Shown here one piece after another: positions 1 to 11,806 of a stretch of 64,000 bases of DNA. The stretch covers positions 5,855 to 69,854 of the forward strand of contig CAZWSO010000001.1 of assembly GCA_964636485.1 (NCBI GenBank), written 5' to 3'. Source of the DNA: CAYXRS01 sp964636485. Lineage in GTDB: Bacteria; Gemmatimonadota; Gemmatimonadetes; Gemmatimonadales; Gemmatimonadaceae. Numbering within the stretch: position 1 is the stretch's first letter; every line of letters begins with the position of its first letter. Below the pieces are notes generated by a model. It did not search any database, was not told the DNA's origin, and saw only the letters and a program-made list of their open reading frames with translations. The translations under genes were made by a program, and so were the position numbers.

Positions 1-414
1 CTCGCCGGCATGCGTCCCGAGAACGTCACGGTAGACGTCGACAACAGCGTGCTGTCGATAACCGGGGAGAAGCGGGAGGAGAGGACGGACGAGGAGGAGG
101 GGCGCTACCACATCGTGGAACGGAGCTACGGAAAGTTCTATCGGTCCTTCCAGCTCCCAGCAGGCGTGGATGAAGAGCAGATCCAGGCGGACTTCGAGAA
201 CGGCGTACTGCGCGTCCACATTCCGAAAGCAGCGCTGCCGCAGCCCAGGCGGATCGAGGTTGGCGGTGGTGGCACTCGGCAGCAGATTCGCGCCGGCGGT
301 GTCGGCGACGGCGAGGAGCGAGGCGGCCGGGCAAGCCGTGACCAGAGGTCCACTGGCGAGGGGGGCAAGAAGGATGCGACGATGGCCGCGAAGGAGCGGG
401 GGCAGGAGGAGTAG
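1..414 (+). CDS. Hsp20/alpha-crystallin small heat shock protein, 5'-truncated
   Basis: ATP-independent holdase chaperone of the small heat shock family. The reading frame is open to the first base of the window (codons L-A-G before the first Met), and the visible start matches the middle of an alpha-crystallin domain. The N-terminal arm and first beta strands therefore lie outside the window. Visible features are the strand resembling NSVLSITGEK, an FYRSFQLP segment, and the diagnostic GVLRVHIPK near the domain end. About 45 residues of low-complexity Gly/Arg/Lys tail follow, longer than usual for the family. Family assignment is firm; client and regulation are unknown. Confidence 0.9.
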   Translation, partial: LAGMRPENVTVDVDNSVLSITGEKREERTDEEEGRYHIVERSYGKFYRSFQLPAGVDEEQIQADFENGVLRVHIPKAALPQPRRIEVGGGGTRQQIRAGGVGDGEERGGRASRDQRSTGEGGKKDATMAAKERGQEE

Positions 415-456
415 CGCAAACCCGGAACGGCGAGCCGGCGGCTTGGCCGATCGCGG

Positions 457-1104
457 TCAGTCGCCGGGTCGCTTTTCCGACTCCTTGAGCGCCGGACGGC
501 GTGAGCCAGTCCTCATCAACTCCTCAGCCGCTACGAGGCTGCGCGCCAGCTCGGCCATGGCCATGTTCCGGCTCTGACTGGTGCGCTGGAGCAGCCGGTA
601 GGCGGCGCTCTCAGCAATGCCCTCACGCTCCATGATGATCCCTTTTGCTCGTTCGATGATCTTGCGGTCCTCGAGTTTCCGGCGCAGATCAAGGCTTTCG
701 CTCTGCTGCCGGAGCCAGTCATCATGGCGGGCCTGCGCAACGGTGATGGCAGCTCCAAGCTGGGCGGCGCTCACCGGCTTTACGAGATAATGAAACACGG
801 GAGCGCCCGCTGCCCGTCCGAGCGTCTCCGGATCGCTGTAGGCCGTAACGATGACGATGGGTATCGGACGCTCATCATGGATGCGAGCCGCCGCCTCCAG
901 TCCTCCCAAATAAGGCATCTTTACGTCGAGCAGGACGAGATCCGGGCTCAGCGTGCGAGCCATGGAAACGGCAGTCTCCCCATCGCCAGCGATACCGATA
1001 ACGGTGTGGCCCAAAGACCGGAGATCCTGCTCGAGCCCAAGCGCGGTCACACTTTCATCTTCCGCAATCAGTATGCGAAGCGAACGCGATGTCAGGGTGG
1101 TCAC
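457..1104 (-). CDS. ANTAR-domain response regulator (AmiR/NasT type)
   Basis: Two-component regulator whose output is RNA binding: ANTAR domains bind paired hairpins in mRNA leaders and act by antitermination. The receiver spans about residues 9-125, with acidic residues E15/D16, the phospho-acceptor D60 in LVLLDVKMP and the conserved K in YLVKP. A short helix links to the ANTAR domain at about 140-197, with the typical KGIIMER core. Start is GTG. It is transcribed divergently from the histidine kinase beginning at 1182, 77 bp away, and the two are very likely partners. I did not recognise an ANTAR target hairpin pair in the window, so the regulated genes are unknown. Confidence 0.9.
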   Translation of the reverse strand: MTTLTSRSLRILIAEDESVTALGLEQDLRSLGHTVIGIAGDGETAVSMARTLSPDLVLLDVKMPYLGGLEAAARIHDERPIPIVIVTAYSDPETLGRAAGAPVFHYLVKPVSAAQLGAAITVAQARHDDWLRQQSESLDLRRKLEDRKIIERAKGIIMEREGIAESAAYRLLQRTSQSRNMAMAELARSLVAAEELMRTGSRRPALKESEKRPGD

Positions 1105-1181
1105 GATGGAGCTTCCTCAATGGAGAAGATCGGAGATCCTGCGGCTGCAAGAGGCGGACCTTCTGGTAGGGGGAACGGTTC

Positions 1182-2231
1182 GTGCCACTTGCCAAGTTGA
1201 TGTTTCCGACCTCCGAGCACTCCCACCTCCTGCTGGTGGGGCACCCTCCCCTTCGCCCGCTCGGGCGCGCCCTTAGCCGCGCCGGCTATTCGGTCGAGCA
1301 CGTCGATGCTGCCGACGCCCTGGGGGCCGCACGCTTGGGTGTGGCGGGAGCGGTCCTGAGCGGCGAGAGAGGTGAGATACTGCCGTTGTGTCAGAGGATC
1401 AAGGAACGGCTTCCAGCGCCGTTTCTTCCAGTCCTCGTCCTCCTTGCTGCGCCCTCTCGCCTCCCAGACGACCCGACGGCCCCCGATGCCTGGCTCGCAC
1501 CGGACACCCCGCCACGGACGGTCGTCATGCGGGTGGCCGAGCTACTGCGGCTTCGACGTGCGGACGCGGAGATGGTGCGGCTCAACGCCGTCCTCGCCGA
1601 GCTTGCCGCCGAGAACGGGCTCCTGTACGCCCAGGCTCGCCGGGAAGCGGAGGCCGCGGCGACGCTGCTCCGAGAGCTGCAGCACCGCGTGCGCAACAAT
1701 CTGGCGGTGATCCAGGCGTTGCTCGTTCTGGAGCGGCATCGGCAGCCCTCACGCAGCCTTCACGAGGCTCTCGACGTGGCGATCGCCCGGCTGCGTAGCA
1801 TGTCGGCACTCCAGGACAACGTCGCGCCGCTCACACCGGAAGTGCACCTGGCCTCCCTGGCCGCGGCAGTCGCGCGGGGCATTTGTGAAGTGATCGATGG
1901 GCCGCCCATGACCGTCGATGTCTCGGGAGATGCGCTGGTTTCACCCCGCGCGGCCAGCGCTCTCGCGCTCGTACTCAACGAGCTGATCTGCAATGCACGC
2001 CGGCATGCGAATGCGAAGGCCGTGCACGTCGCAATCGAGCAGCGCGACTCGCAGCTCCTCGTATCCGTCAACGATGACGGTAGAGGCCTGCCGGCGTACA
2101 CCGTCGAGGGAAGCGGTCTGATGATCGCCCGTACGGTGGCCAGGAACGAGCTTGGTGGTGCCCTCGAGCTTCCCGCCCCGGGCGAGCCTGCGCACATGCG
2201 ACTCGTCCTACCTCTCGATCGACTGGAGTAA
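1182..2231 (+). CDS. HisKA_2-type sensor histidine kinase with N-terminal pseudo-receiver
   Basis: Probable kinase for the adjacent ANTAR regulator. Residues about 14-125 resemble a receiver fold (LLLVGHPPLRPLGRAL), but the acceptor Asp position is not Asp (AGAVLSGE), so it should not be phosphorylated there. A Leu/Ala/Glu-rich coiled segment (130-162) precedes the H-box LQHRVRNNL with His168, typical of HisKA_2 kinases. The ATPase domain follows with N-box NELICNARRHA, G1 DDGRGL and G2 GSGLMIA. No membrane helix is seen, so it is cytosolic. Start GTG is chosen because GGGGG at about 1169-1173 sits upstream at a suitable distance; ATG at 1200 is the alternative. Confidence 0.85.
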   Translation: MPLAKLMFPTSEHSHLLLVGHPPLRPLGRALSRAGYSVEHVDAADALGAARLGVAGAVLSGERGEILPLCQRIKERLPAPFLPVLVLLAAPSRLPDDPTAPDAWLAPDTPPRTVVMRVAELLRLRRADAEMVRLNAVLAELAAENGLLYAQARREAEAAATLLRELQHRVRNNLAVIQALLVLERHRQPSRSLHEALDVAIARLRSMSALQDNVAPLTPEVHLASLAAAVARGICEVIDGPPMTVDVSGDALVSPRAASALALVLNELICNARRHANAKAVHVAIEQRDSQLLVSVNDDGRGLPAYTVEGSGLMIARTVARNELGGALELPAPGEPAHMRLVLPLDRLE

Positions 2232-2396
2232 GTGAACGGGCCGAACAGGAACAGGGCGTGGAGTGCTTTGAACCGCCAAGTCCGCATAGGCCGCTGTCCT
2301 CAACGCCAGCTCAGATGCGCGCCGCGCGCCCCTGAAGCAATCAGCCAAGACCCGATTTTATCCACTGGATCCGCGGAGCCGGCGTTCCTCCCGGCG

Positions 2397-3779
2397 TCAG
2401 GTAGGAGGCGGGGTGGCGACGAGCACGGCCGTTACCAGCAGCACCAGCACGGCGAACGCCAGCTCGAAGCCGCCGGACGCGCTAAGTGACTTTCCTTCGC
2501 GGCTCGCCGCGAGGCGGGGCCGCATACGCAGCCAGTTAAATCCACCCAAGCCAGCCACCACTGCTACGACACCCAGCTTCAGGATGAGCACGCGCCCGTA
2601 GTCAGTCTCCCAGATCGCGCGAATGCTCCCGAGGTGGGCAGCCGCGGCAACGGCGCCCGTCAGCACCACGAGCGCGCCGCACGCGAGCCCCAGCGGCGAA
2701 AAAACACTCACCATGGTAGCCATGCGAGCCGAGGTGCCACTGCCGGAGGATCGTGCCGCAGGGAGGCCGGCGACGAGTACCATGAGCAGCGAGCCCAGCC
2801 AAACGCCGGCCCCCATTAGGTGGACAGCGTGAGCCGAGACCACCACGGCCGGAGGCCACGGCGCGGAGAGGGCGTGCCCTGCCACCCCCATCGATGCTGC
2901 GAGTAGCGGCAGCAGCGCCAAAGCACCGAGGCGGGCCCACCTTCGCTCGCCAGTGGTCAGTAGGGCGAGCAGGAGCCCACCGCTCACCATCTGGATGAGC
3001 CAGGCACGCCCCCAGGGACTTTCCAGCACGATCGCGTTGATGACCTCGAGATCCACGCCGGCCGGGCCGGCGAGTGCGGCTCCCTGCGCAACCAGCCGCG
3101 CTATTGCGGCCATCAGAAAGATCAGCGCCGACATCACGCCCCACCGTCTCGCCCGCCAGGATGCCTCCTGCACCGATTCGATCCATGCTGGGTCCGCCGC
3201 GGCAGTGGCCGGCAGTACCAGGAGCAGGAAGACCACGGCACCGAAGACGCCGAGGACGCCCAAGTAACCGAGCCAGCGTATGGCAACGAACGCGGGCGAC
3301 AGGACATGGAAACCCGCAGGCGGTGGCTCCTCGATCGCCGGCGGCGGGGCGATGGTGTCGGAGGGAGCGAGCTCTGCGTCGGGAGATATCTCAACCGACG
3401 CCGGCTCCTGTACGAGGAAGGGGATGTGCCCGGAGACCGGGTGACCATCGAGGGATACGGTACGCCACGCGAGGACGTAGTCGCCCGCCTCGAGCCTGAC
3501 GATCACGTCCGCCAGGATGCGCCTGTCGGAGCCCGCTTCGAGGCGCGGAGCGGAGATCATCACCGTGTCGCCTCGGGGCCCGAGGAGGACGACACTAGTC
3601 AGGCTTGGCTGCACCGGCTCGGAGAAGACGAGCTGGAGAATGTCTGGCGGCGTAGCGAGCGACTCGGCGCGCGCCGGGGAAGAGGAAACCAGCTGAACGT
3701 GCCCGAGCGCTTCCGACGCTGTGACGGCGAGCACGAGCGCCACCGCACTGACGACGACGAGCTTATGTACTGCCTTCAC
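2397..3779 (-). CDS. CopC-CopD fusion copper protein
   Basis: Fusion of a periplasmic copper-binding CopC domain to a CopD membrane domain, as in YcnJ-like proteins, thought to move copper across the membrane for cuproenzymes. A signal peptide (about 1-26) ends just before the mature GHVQLVSSSPA, whose His is a copper ligand in CopC. A second His is in DGHPVSG. Residues about 150-460 carry roughly eight hydrophobic helices. Length of 460 aa fits fused family members. Start is GTG. It lies downstream of the act operon and tRNA on the same strand. A copper supply role for a terminal oxidase is plausible, but no oxidase gene is in the window. Confidence 0.85.
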   Translation of the reverse strand: MKAVHKLVVVSAVALVLAVTASEALGHVQLVSSSPARAESLATPPDILQLVFSEPVQPSLTSVVLLGPRGDTVMISAPRLEAGSDRRILADVIVRLEAGDYVLAWRTVSLDGHPVSGHIPFLVQEPASVEISPDAELAPSDTIAPPPAIEEPPPAGFHVLSPAFVAIRWLGYLGVLGVFGAVVFLLLVLPATAAADPAWIESVQEASWRARRWGVMSALIFLMAAIARLVAQGAALAGPAGVDLEVINAIVLESPWGRAWLIQMVSGGLLLALLTTGERRWARLGALALLPLLAASMGVAGHALSAPWPPAVVVSAHAVHLMGAGVWLGSLLMVLVAGLPAARSSGSGTSARMATMVSVFSPLGLACGALVVLTGAVAAAAHLGSIRAIWETDYGRVLILKLGVVAVVAGLGGFNWLRMRPRLAASREGKSLSASGGFELAFAVLVLLVTAVLVATPPPT

Positions 3780-3812
3780 CCTAGTGCCGACTGGAGTGGG
3801 CTGATGCGCGAC

Positions 3813-3835
3813 GGGCCCGGCATTGTGCCGGGCCC
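3813..3835 (-). terminator. Hairpin behind tRNA-Ala, possible terminator
   Basis: A perfect 10-bp inverted repeat (GGGCCCGGCA and TGCCGGGCCC) with a 3-nt loop lies 7 bp past the tRNA 3' end on the minus strand. No U-tract follows, so it may be a weak terminator or tRNA processing signal rather than a classic intrinsic terminator. It also falls in the leader of the CopC-CopD gene. Confidence 0.5.
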
Positions 3836-3842
3836 AGGCACA

Positions 3843-3915
3843 TGGAGCGTGCGAGGCTCGAACTCGCGACCTTTCGGTTGCAAACCGAATGCTCTCCCAA
3901 CTGAGCTAACGCCCC
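3843..3915 (-). tRNA. tRNA-Ala (anticodon TGC)
   Basis: Folds as a 73-nt cloverleaf on the minus strand. The acceptor is GGGGCGT paired with ACGCTCC (one G-T wobble) plus discriminator A. The D arm contains TAGCTCAGTTGGGAGAGC. The anticodon stem is TTCGG/CCGAA with loop TTTGCAA, placing TGC at 34-36. The T arm contains GTTCGAGCC. The 3' CCA is not encoded. Confidence 0.95.
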
Positions 3916-3987
3916 CTTTGGTTGATACCTGAAAGATAACGGGACGGAAAAGGCGAGGCCACCGCCGGCGCCCTACGCGAACAGCGC

Positions 3988-5313
3988 TTACTCGTGCGCC
4001 GGCAGGGGCTCCATCGTCTCCGGATCCACGGGCACCTGAACCTCATCCCGATGCGGCGACGTCATGAGAACCACGCGCATCCGAGGAAAGGCATCCATGA
4101 AGCCCGCATAGCACAGGCCCCATACGCCGAGATAGCCGAGGAATATCCCGATCTCCCACAAACCGAACGGGAGGTCCTGTGCCTGGCGGTACATCGAGGG
4201 GTAAACCTCGATGTACCGCAGCAGCCAGATTCCGGCCAGGCTGATTACGGCGAACAGAACGAAGGTCGGCAGGTACACCTTCGCCGCTCGCGAGAGCAAT
4301 CCGAAGAAGGGTATCACGAAAACCATGAAGACCACAGCCATGGTGATCATCAGCCAGGGCTCGTGCAACCGAACGTTGAACCATCCAGTTTCCGTGGGAA
4401 GGTTGCCGTACCAGATGATCAGATACTGCCCGAAGGTGAGGTAGCCCCAAAAGGCCGAGAATGCGAAGCATAGCTTTCCGAGGTCGTGAAAGTGGTGCTC
4501 GGTAATGAGTTCGTGCGCGCCGAGGTGCTTGCGCCACCACATCACCAAGAGCGACCAGGCCATGAGCGCGCCGAGCCAGCCGCCCATGAAAAACCACCAG
4601 CCATAGAGCGCGCTATAGAAATGCGTGTCCAGCGTCATCGAGAGATCGAACGCCAGCACCGACCAGAAAAAACCGAACACCAGACAGAGCCACACGGCGA
4701 GCTTGCCCTGAAGCGAATGTGTGGAGTGAAGCTCGCGGCGCTCGTCGCGGAAGCCACGCCGCATCCGTTCACGCAGGCCGCGCGCCCACGACGCGCCGCT
4801 CTCGTCCAGCACGCCCACGTCCAGCCGCACCGACGTGTAGATGTACCAGAGGCTCAACCCCGCGCTGACCAGGAAAAGGAACAGGACACGGGGGATGAGA
4901 AAGGCGGGGTTCAGCCAGAAGCGTCGCTCGGCGTAGTAGACCGTCTCGTGCGCCCACGGGAAGATGTGACTCGTGCCAAGAAAGATCAGCAGCAGCAGTA
5001 CAAACGCGACCGGCAGGAACGCCACGAACCCTTCGAGCATCCGGACGATGGAGCGCGACCAGCGCGCCGTCGTGATCCGCTGCACGGCCACAAAGACGAC
5101 CGCCGCCTGCGAGATCGAGGCGAAGAACAACCAGTTGAAGTGCAGCGCCTGCCAGACGCGCGACTGCCCCAATACGGCTCCAACGACGAACACCAGCGCC
5201 CCGACCGCAGCGAGGAAGCCTGACACGACATAGGCCACGCGCGGGATCGATCTCGTGCTGGCAGCTACGATCTCGTCGCGTGTAAAGACGGAGGCGGAAC
5301 TCGTGGCGCTCAC
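3988..5313 (-). CDS. actF: Alternative complex III subunit ActF (NrfD-like quinol-binding membrane subunit)
   Basis: Integral membrane subunit of the quinol:electron acceptor oxidoreductase alternative complex III. It has about ten hydrophobic helices over 441 aa, with NrfD/PsrC-like helices and the aromatic-rich segments LHFNWLFF, IFPWAHETVY and FDLSMTLDTHFYSALYGWWFF characteristic of ActF/ActC. It is the last gene of the actABCDEF operon. The GTG start overlaps the actE stop by 4 bp and is preceded by a GGGAGAG ribosome site, so it is translationally coupled. A tRNA gene follows on the same strand. Confidence 0.92.
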   Translation of the reverse strand: MSATSSASVFTRDEIVAASTRSIPRVAYVVSGFLAAVGALVFVVGAVLGQSRVWQALHFNWLFFASISQAAVVFVAVQRITTARWSRSIVRMLEGFVAFLPVAFVLLLLIFLGTSHIFPWAHETVYYAERRFWLNPAFLIPRVLFLFLVSAGLSLWYIYTSVRLDVGVLDESGASWARGLRERMRRGFRDERRELHSTHSLQGKLAVWLCLVFGFFWSVLAFDLSMTLDTHFYSALYGWWFFMGGWLGALMAWSLLVMWWRKHLGAHELITEHHFHDLGKLCFAFSAFWGYLTFGQYLIIWYGNLPTETGWFNVRLHEPWLMITMAVVFMVFVIPFFGLLSRAAKVYLPTFVLFAVISLAGIWLLRYIEVYPSMYRQAQDLPFGLWEIGIFLGYLGVWGLCYAGFMDAFPRMRVVLMTSPHRDEVQVPVDPETMEPLPAHE

Positions 5314-6041
5314 GGACTCTCTCCCTGCTGCGCAGCGGCAGCGTCAGGCGCGACAGACGCCGGCACGGTATCGATGTGCACGGCACGCGGCTGCTGGAAG
5401 TGAGGCACGGGAACAGTCGGAGCGGTACGGCTCGCCCCCGGCACGGCGGCGCCACCTTCGCCGGGCACGCCGGCCGGCTCGGTGGAGGCGGTGAAATCCA
5501 GCATACCTTGCAGCGCGCGCATGTAATTCACCACATCCCAGCGGTGCTCCTCCGGGATGCGCCTGTAGTTGGGCATCAGCCCGCGGCCGTTCCGCATGAT
5601 GCCGAAGAGATACCCATCAGAGTGCTGCCTGGCGATCGGCGTGAGCAGAGATGGCACCGGCAGGCCGTACGCCATTACCGGTCCGTTCCCCGCCCCAGCA
5701 TCCCCGTGACAGACAGCGCAGTTGATCTGGTAGTGTAGCCGCCCGCGCTCCACCGACTCAGGCGTTGGTGACACGGGGTTTTGGATAGCACCAAGGGAGT
5801 CGAGTGCACCGAGCGTGGGCATATACGAGATCATGTAGCCGGGGGCCACGGTACCCGTAATGGGGACCGACATCTGTGGGTTGCCCGGAAAGCTCACGGT
5901 GTCACCACGATATTCGGCGTCCCACGGCTCGATTCGCGGCTGCTCCTTGAAGTCGGTGAACCAGGGACAACCTGCCAGCACGAGTGACATAGCGAGGAGG
6001 ACGGCGGTGGTGCGGCCGGCGGAGCGACGATCAGCGCTCAC
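5310..6041 (-). CDS. actE: Alternative complex III subunit ActE (monoheme c-type cytochrome lipoprotein)
   Basis: Monoheme cytochrome c of alternative complex III. The reading frame is open further upstream, but the start is best placed at GTG 6041: CGGAGG lies 6 nt before it, and it opens a lipoprotein signal peptide ending in lipobox LAGC (Cys25). The single CxxCH is CAVCH near residue 107, and downstream Met residues in GLMPNYRRIP could supply the distal ligand. An Ala/Pro-rich C-terminal tail of about 60 residues is likely disordered. It overlaps actD by 11 bp and actF by 4 bp. Confidence 0.92.
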   Translation of the reverse strand: MSADRRSAGRTTAVLLAMSLVLAGCPWFTDFKEQPRIEPWDAEYRGDTVSFPGNPQMSVPITGTVAPGYMISYMPTLGALDSLGAIQNPVSPTPESVERGRLHYQINCAVCHGDAGAGNGPVMAYGLPVPSLLTPIARQHSDGYLFGIMRNGRGLMPNYRRIPEEHRWDVVNYMRALQGMLDFTASTEPAGVPGEGGAAVPGASRTAPTVPVPHFQQPRAVHIDTVPASVAPDAAAAQQGESP

Positions 6042-6531
6042 TACGCACCTCCGCTGCTCCGAAGCTCGACAGCAACTGGCGCACATCCGACTCCCTTTCG
6101 GCCGGCACTTCCACCCAGATACCGAAATCGCCGTCGCTGAAACGTGGATCATACCCCACGGTCATGGTCACTCTGGGAATGCGTGACGTGATGAACATCC
6201 CGGCCACCGTGGAGAGAGCACCCACCAGGACCATTACCTCGAAGCTTATGATCGTGTAGGGCACCCAGGAGGCGATCGGCTTCCCTCCTACGATTAGCGG
6301 CCAGTATTCCGAGGTCCAGATCGCGATCCAGTATCCGAAGGTTGCGCCGAGCAGACCCCCGATGAGCGTGTAGCGGCGAACGATGCTCGGACCGGCGTGA
6401 ATCGCATGCTCCAGCTCGTGCCGTGGAGTGGGTGAATAGACGGTGAAGGGACCGACACGGTCCTTCCGCAGTCGCTCGATGGCTTCCACCGTCGCGTCGA
6501 GCTCGCGAAAAACCGCCACGACGCCGCGCAT
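6031..6531 (-). CDS. actD: Alternative complex III subunit ActD (DUF3341)
   Basis: Small membrane subunit of alternative complex III, DUF3341 family. A soluble N-terminal ferredoxin-like stretch (VVAVFRELDATVEAIERLR) is followed by two transmembrane helices at about 55-75 and 95-120. The conserved VTMTVGYDPRFSDGDFGIWV segment is near the C-terminus. Length 166 aa is normal. ATG shares one base with the actC stop (TGATG). ActD is a structural subunit without cofactors in known complexes. Confidence 0.92.
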   Translation of the reverse strand: MRGVVAVFRELDATVEAIERLRKDRVGPFTVYSPTPRHELEHAIHAGPSIVRRYTLIGGLLGATFGYWIAIWTSEYWPLIVGGKPIASWVPYTIISFEVMVLVGALSTVAGMFITSRIPRVTMTVGYDPRFSDGDFGIWVEVPAERESDVRQLLSSFGAAEVRSER

Positions 6532-7981
6532 CAGTCTTCCCTCCCGAGCTTCTCAGGGTACTTCTTCATAGGTGCACCGCCACCCGGCTCGTGCGCCAGG
6601 GCGTGCGCATGTCGCTGCGCCGGCGGAACCACTTCCTTGACCTCGGCAATGGCAAGGATTGGGAACTGTTTTACGAAGAGCAGGAACCACATGAAGAACC
6701 AGCCGAAGCTGCCAAGGAGAATCGACCAGTCCACCCAGGTGGGCGCGTACGAGGTCCATTGCCACGGCGCGAATTCGGTGGAGAGCGACGGAATCACGAT
6801 CACGAACCGCTCGAACCACATTCCGAGATTGATGAACAGCGAGAGCGTGAAGAGCCAAACTACATTGCGCCGCCAGCTCTGCCTGAACAGAGTCAGCGGC
6901 AACACCATGTTGCAGATGATCATGATCCAGGCAGCCCACCACCACTGCCCGAACACGCGCTCCCGGAAGTAGGTCTGCTCGTACTCATGGCCACTGTACC
7001 AGGCGATCCAGAACTCCGTCATATAGGCCAGGCCGACCACAAGAGACGTGAAGAGGCAAAGCTTGGCCGCCGCATCGAGGTGGTTGATCGTCACGTAATG
7101 CTTCAGCCCGAACCAGTGGCGGAGCGGGATGATGATCGTGAAAACCATCCCGATACCGGAGAAGATCGCACCCGCCACGAAGTAGGGCGGGAAAATCGTC
7201 GCATGCCAGCCTGGTACGATGGATACAGCGAAGTCGAAGGACACGACCGAGTGCACCGACAGCACCAGCGGCGTGGAGAACGCGGCGAGGAACAGATAAG
7301 CCCTGGCGAAATGACGCCACTCGCGATCCGAGTTGCGCCAGCCAAGTGACAGAACGGCATAAATCCGCTTGCGAACAGGGTGTGTTTCCCGGTCGCGCAG
7401 TGCGGCAAAGTCCGGGATGAGACCGATATACAGGAACGTGCTGGAGACGGTGAGGTACGTCAGGATTGCAAAAACGTCCCAGACGAGCGGGCTCTTGAAG
7501 TTGGGCCAGATCAGCCGCCAGTTCGGATATGGGATCAGCCAAAAGAACTTCCACGGCCGGCCCAAATGAAGGATGGGGAAGAGTCCCGCCGTCATGACGG
7601 CAAAGACCGTCATCGCCTCGGCCGCGCGGTAGATAGTGGTACGGAAGCCTGCGCGGAACAGGTACAGAATGGCGGAGATGAGCGTGCCCGCGTGGCCGAT
7701 ACCAACCCAGAAAACGAACGTTATGATGTAGACGCCCCACATCACCGGCGGGTTGTATCCAGCCACCCCCAGACCCATGTAGATCTGGTAGATCCAGGTC
7801 CCCGCCCCAATCAAGAAGCAGAGGATCGCCACCGACAGCCCGCCAAACCACGCCTTGGTTGGCCGTAGCGTGTCAATGATCTCGTCGGTGACCTGTGTGT
7901 AGCTGCTAACTGCGGGGAGCTGGACGTCGGCTGATGCGACGTTGGGGCGGCGCGGTTCGGAGGGACGGACGGCGCTTGCCA

Positions 7982-7982
<1 letters not shown>
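6531..7982 (-). CDS. actC: Alternative complex III subunit ActC (NrfD-like membrane subunit)
   Basis: Large integral membrane subunit of alternative complex III that holds the quinol site next to the ActB iron-sulfur domain. The open frame extends upstream into actB, but the ATG at 7982 shares a base with the actB stop and follows GGGGAGG at proper spacing, giving 483 aa. About ten helices are visible, with NrfD-type motifs IGHAGTLISAILYLFRA and LHLGRPWKFFWLIPYPN. It is paralogous to ActF in the same operon. Confidence 0.93.
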
Positions 7983-11080
<3,098 letters not shown>

Positions 11081-11093
11081 GCAATCGCGAGGA

Positions 11094-11648
11094 TTAGTAG
11101 TGGCAAACGGCGCAGTCGTAGCGAGCCTGGCGCTCGACGTGACAGTTGACGCACCAGCCCATGTTCAGCGATTCGGCCTGGTACACGCGCTCCATCTCCT
11201 CTACCTGGCCATGGCAGGTCTGGCAGGAGACGCCAGCGTTCACGTGCCGCATGTGCGGGAAGACCACGTAGGCCGGCACGCGGTGTATTCTCTCCCACGG
11301 AATGGGCAGGTTCGCATTGGCGTAGCGCTGGAGCTCGGCAATGGCATCGCTCCTGAACGCGGGCCGGTCGTCCAACGCGGGGCGGTCGGGACCAATGATG
11401 GTGTGACACCCCATGCACGTGCCGACCGCCGGAATGCCGGGATCGGGTGCCTTATCCGCCGAGAAGTGGCAGAACAGGCAGTTCATCTGAAGCGTCTGGA
11501 CGTGAACCGGGTGTGGAAAGGCAACCGGCTGTATGGGGGCCCGGCCGCGGGGAGAGGATGCGCCACTGTAGGCCGACAGCATCACGGCGGCGGCAGCCAG
11601 AACGAAGAGCCCTGGTATCGCCGGCCACTTCCTCCTCGTCGTCATCAA
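11094..11648 (-). CDS. actA: Alternative complex III subunit ActA (pentaheme c-type cytochrome)
   Basis: Multiheme cytochrome subunit of alternative complex III. Five CxxCH sites are visible: CLFCH, CMGCH, CQTCH, CVNCH and CAVCH. The N-terminus has basic residues then one hydrophobic helix (about 10-28), a membrane anchor or uncleaved signal. Additional His residues (FPHPVHV, FPHMRHV) can serve as distal heme ligands. It is the first gene of the operon; the promoter should lie in the 158-bp gap 11649-11806, where I recognise no clear consensus. Confidence 0.94.
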   Translation of the reverse strand: MMTTRRKWPAIPGLFVLAAAAVMLSAYSGASSPRGRAPIQPVAFPHPVHVQTLQMNCLFCHFSADKAPDPGIPAVGTCMGCHTIIGPDRPALDDRPAFRSDAIAELQRYANANLPIPWERIHRVPAYVVFPHMRHVNAGVSCQTCHGQVEEMERVYQAESLNMGWCVNCHVERQARYDCAVCHY

Positions 11649-11806
11649 GCGTCGTGAAAGCGAGTAAGAGTGAGACGCGCCGTTCTTGTGAAAATCTTCA
11701 CATGGGCCGCGTCGCGAGGTAAGTTGTTGTGTACTGCCACCGTGCGCAAGAGGCTGACGTCACTTTGAGAACGACCAGGCCCGGAACGAACCGTTGACGG
11801 GAACCG

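Noticed and set aside
3843..3915. tRNA-Cys(GCA) reading of the tRNA
   Set aside because: With the 5-bp stem TTCGG/CCGAA the 7-nt loop is TTTGCAA, placing TGC in the anticodon; GCA would need an unpaired stem.
4486..5223. 245-codon plus-strand frame opposite actF
   Set aside because: Charged shadow of membrane-protein codons; actF is unequivocal.
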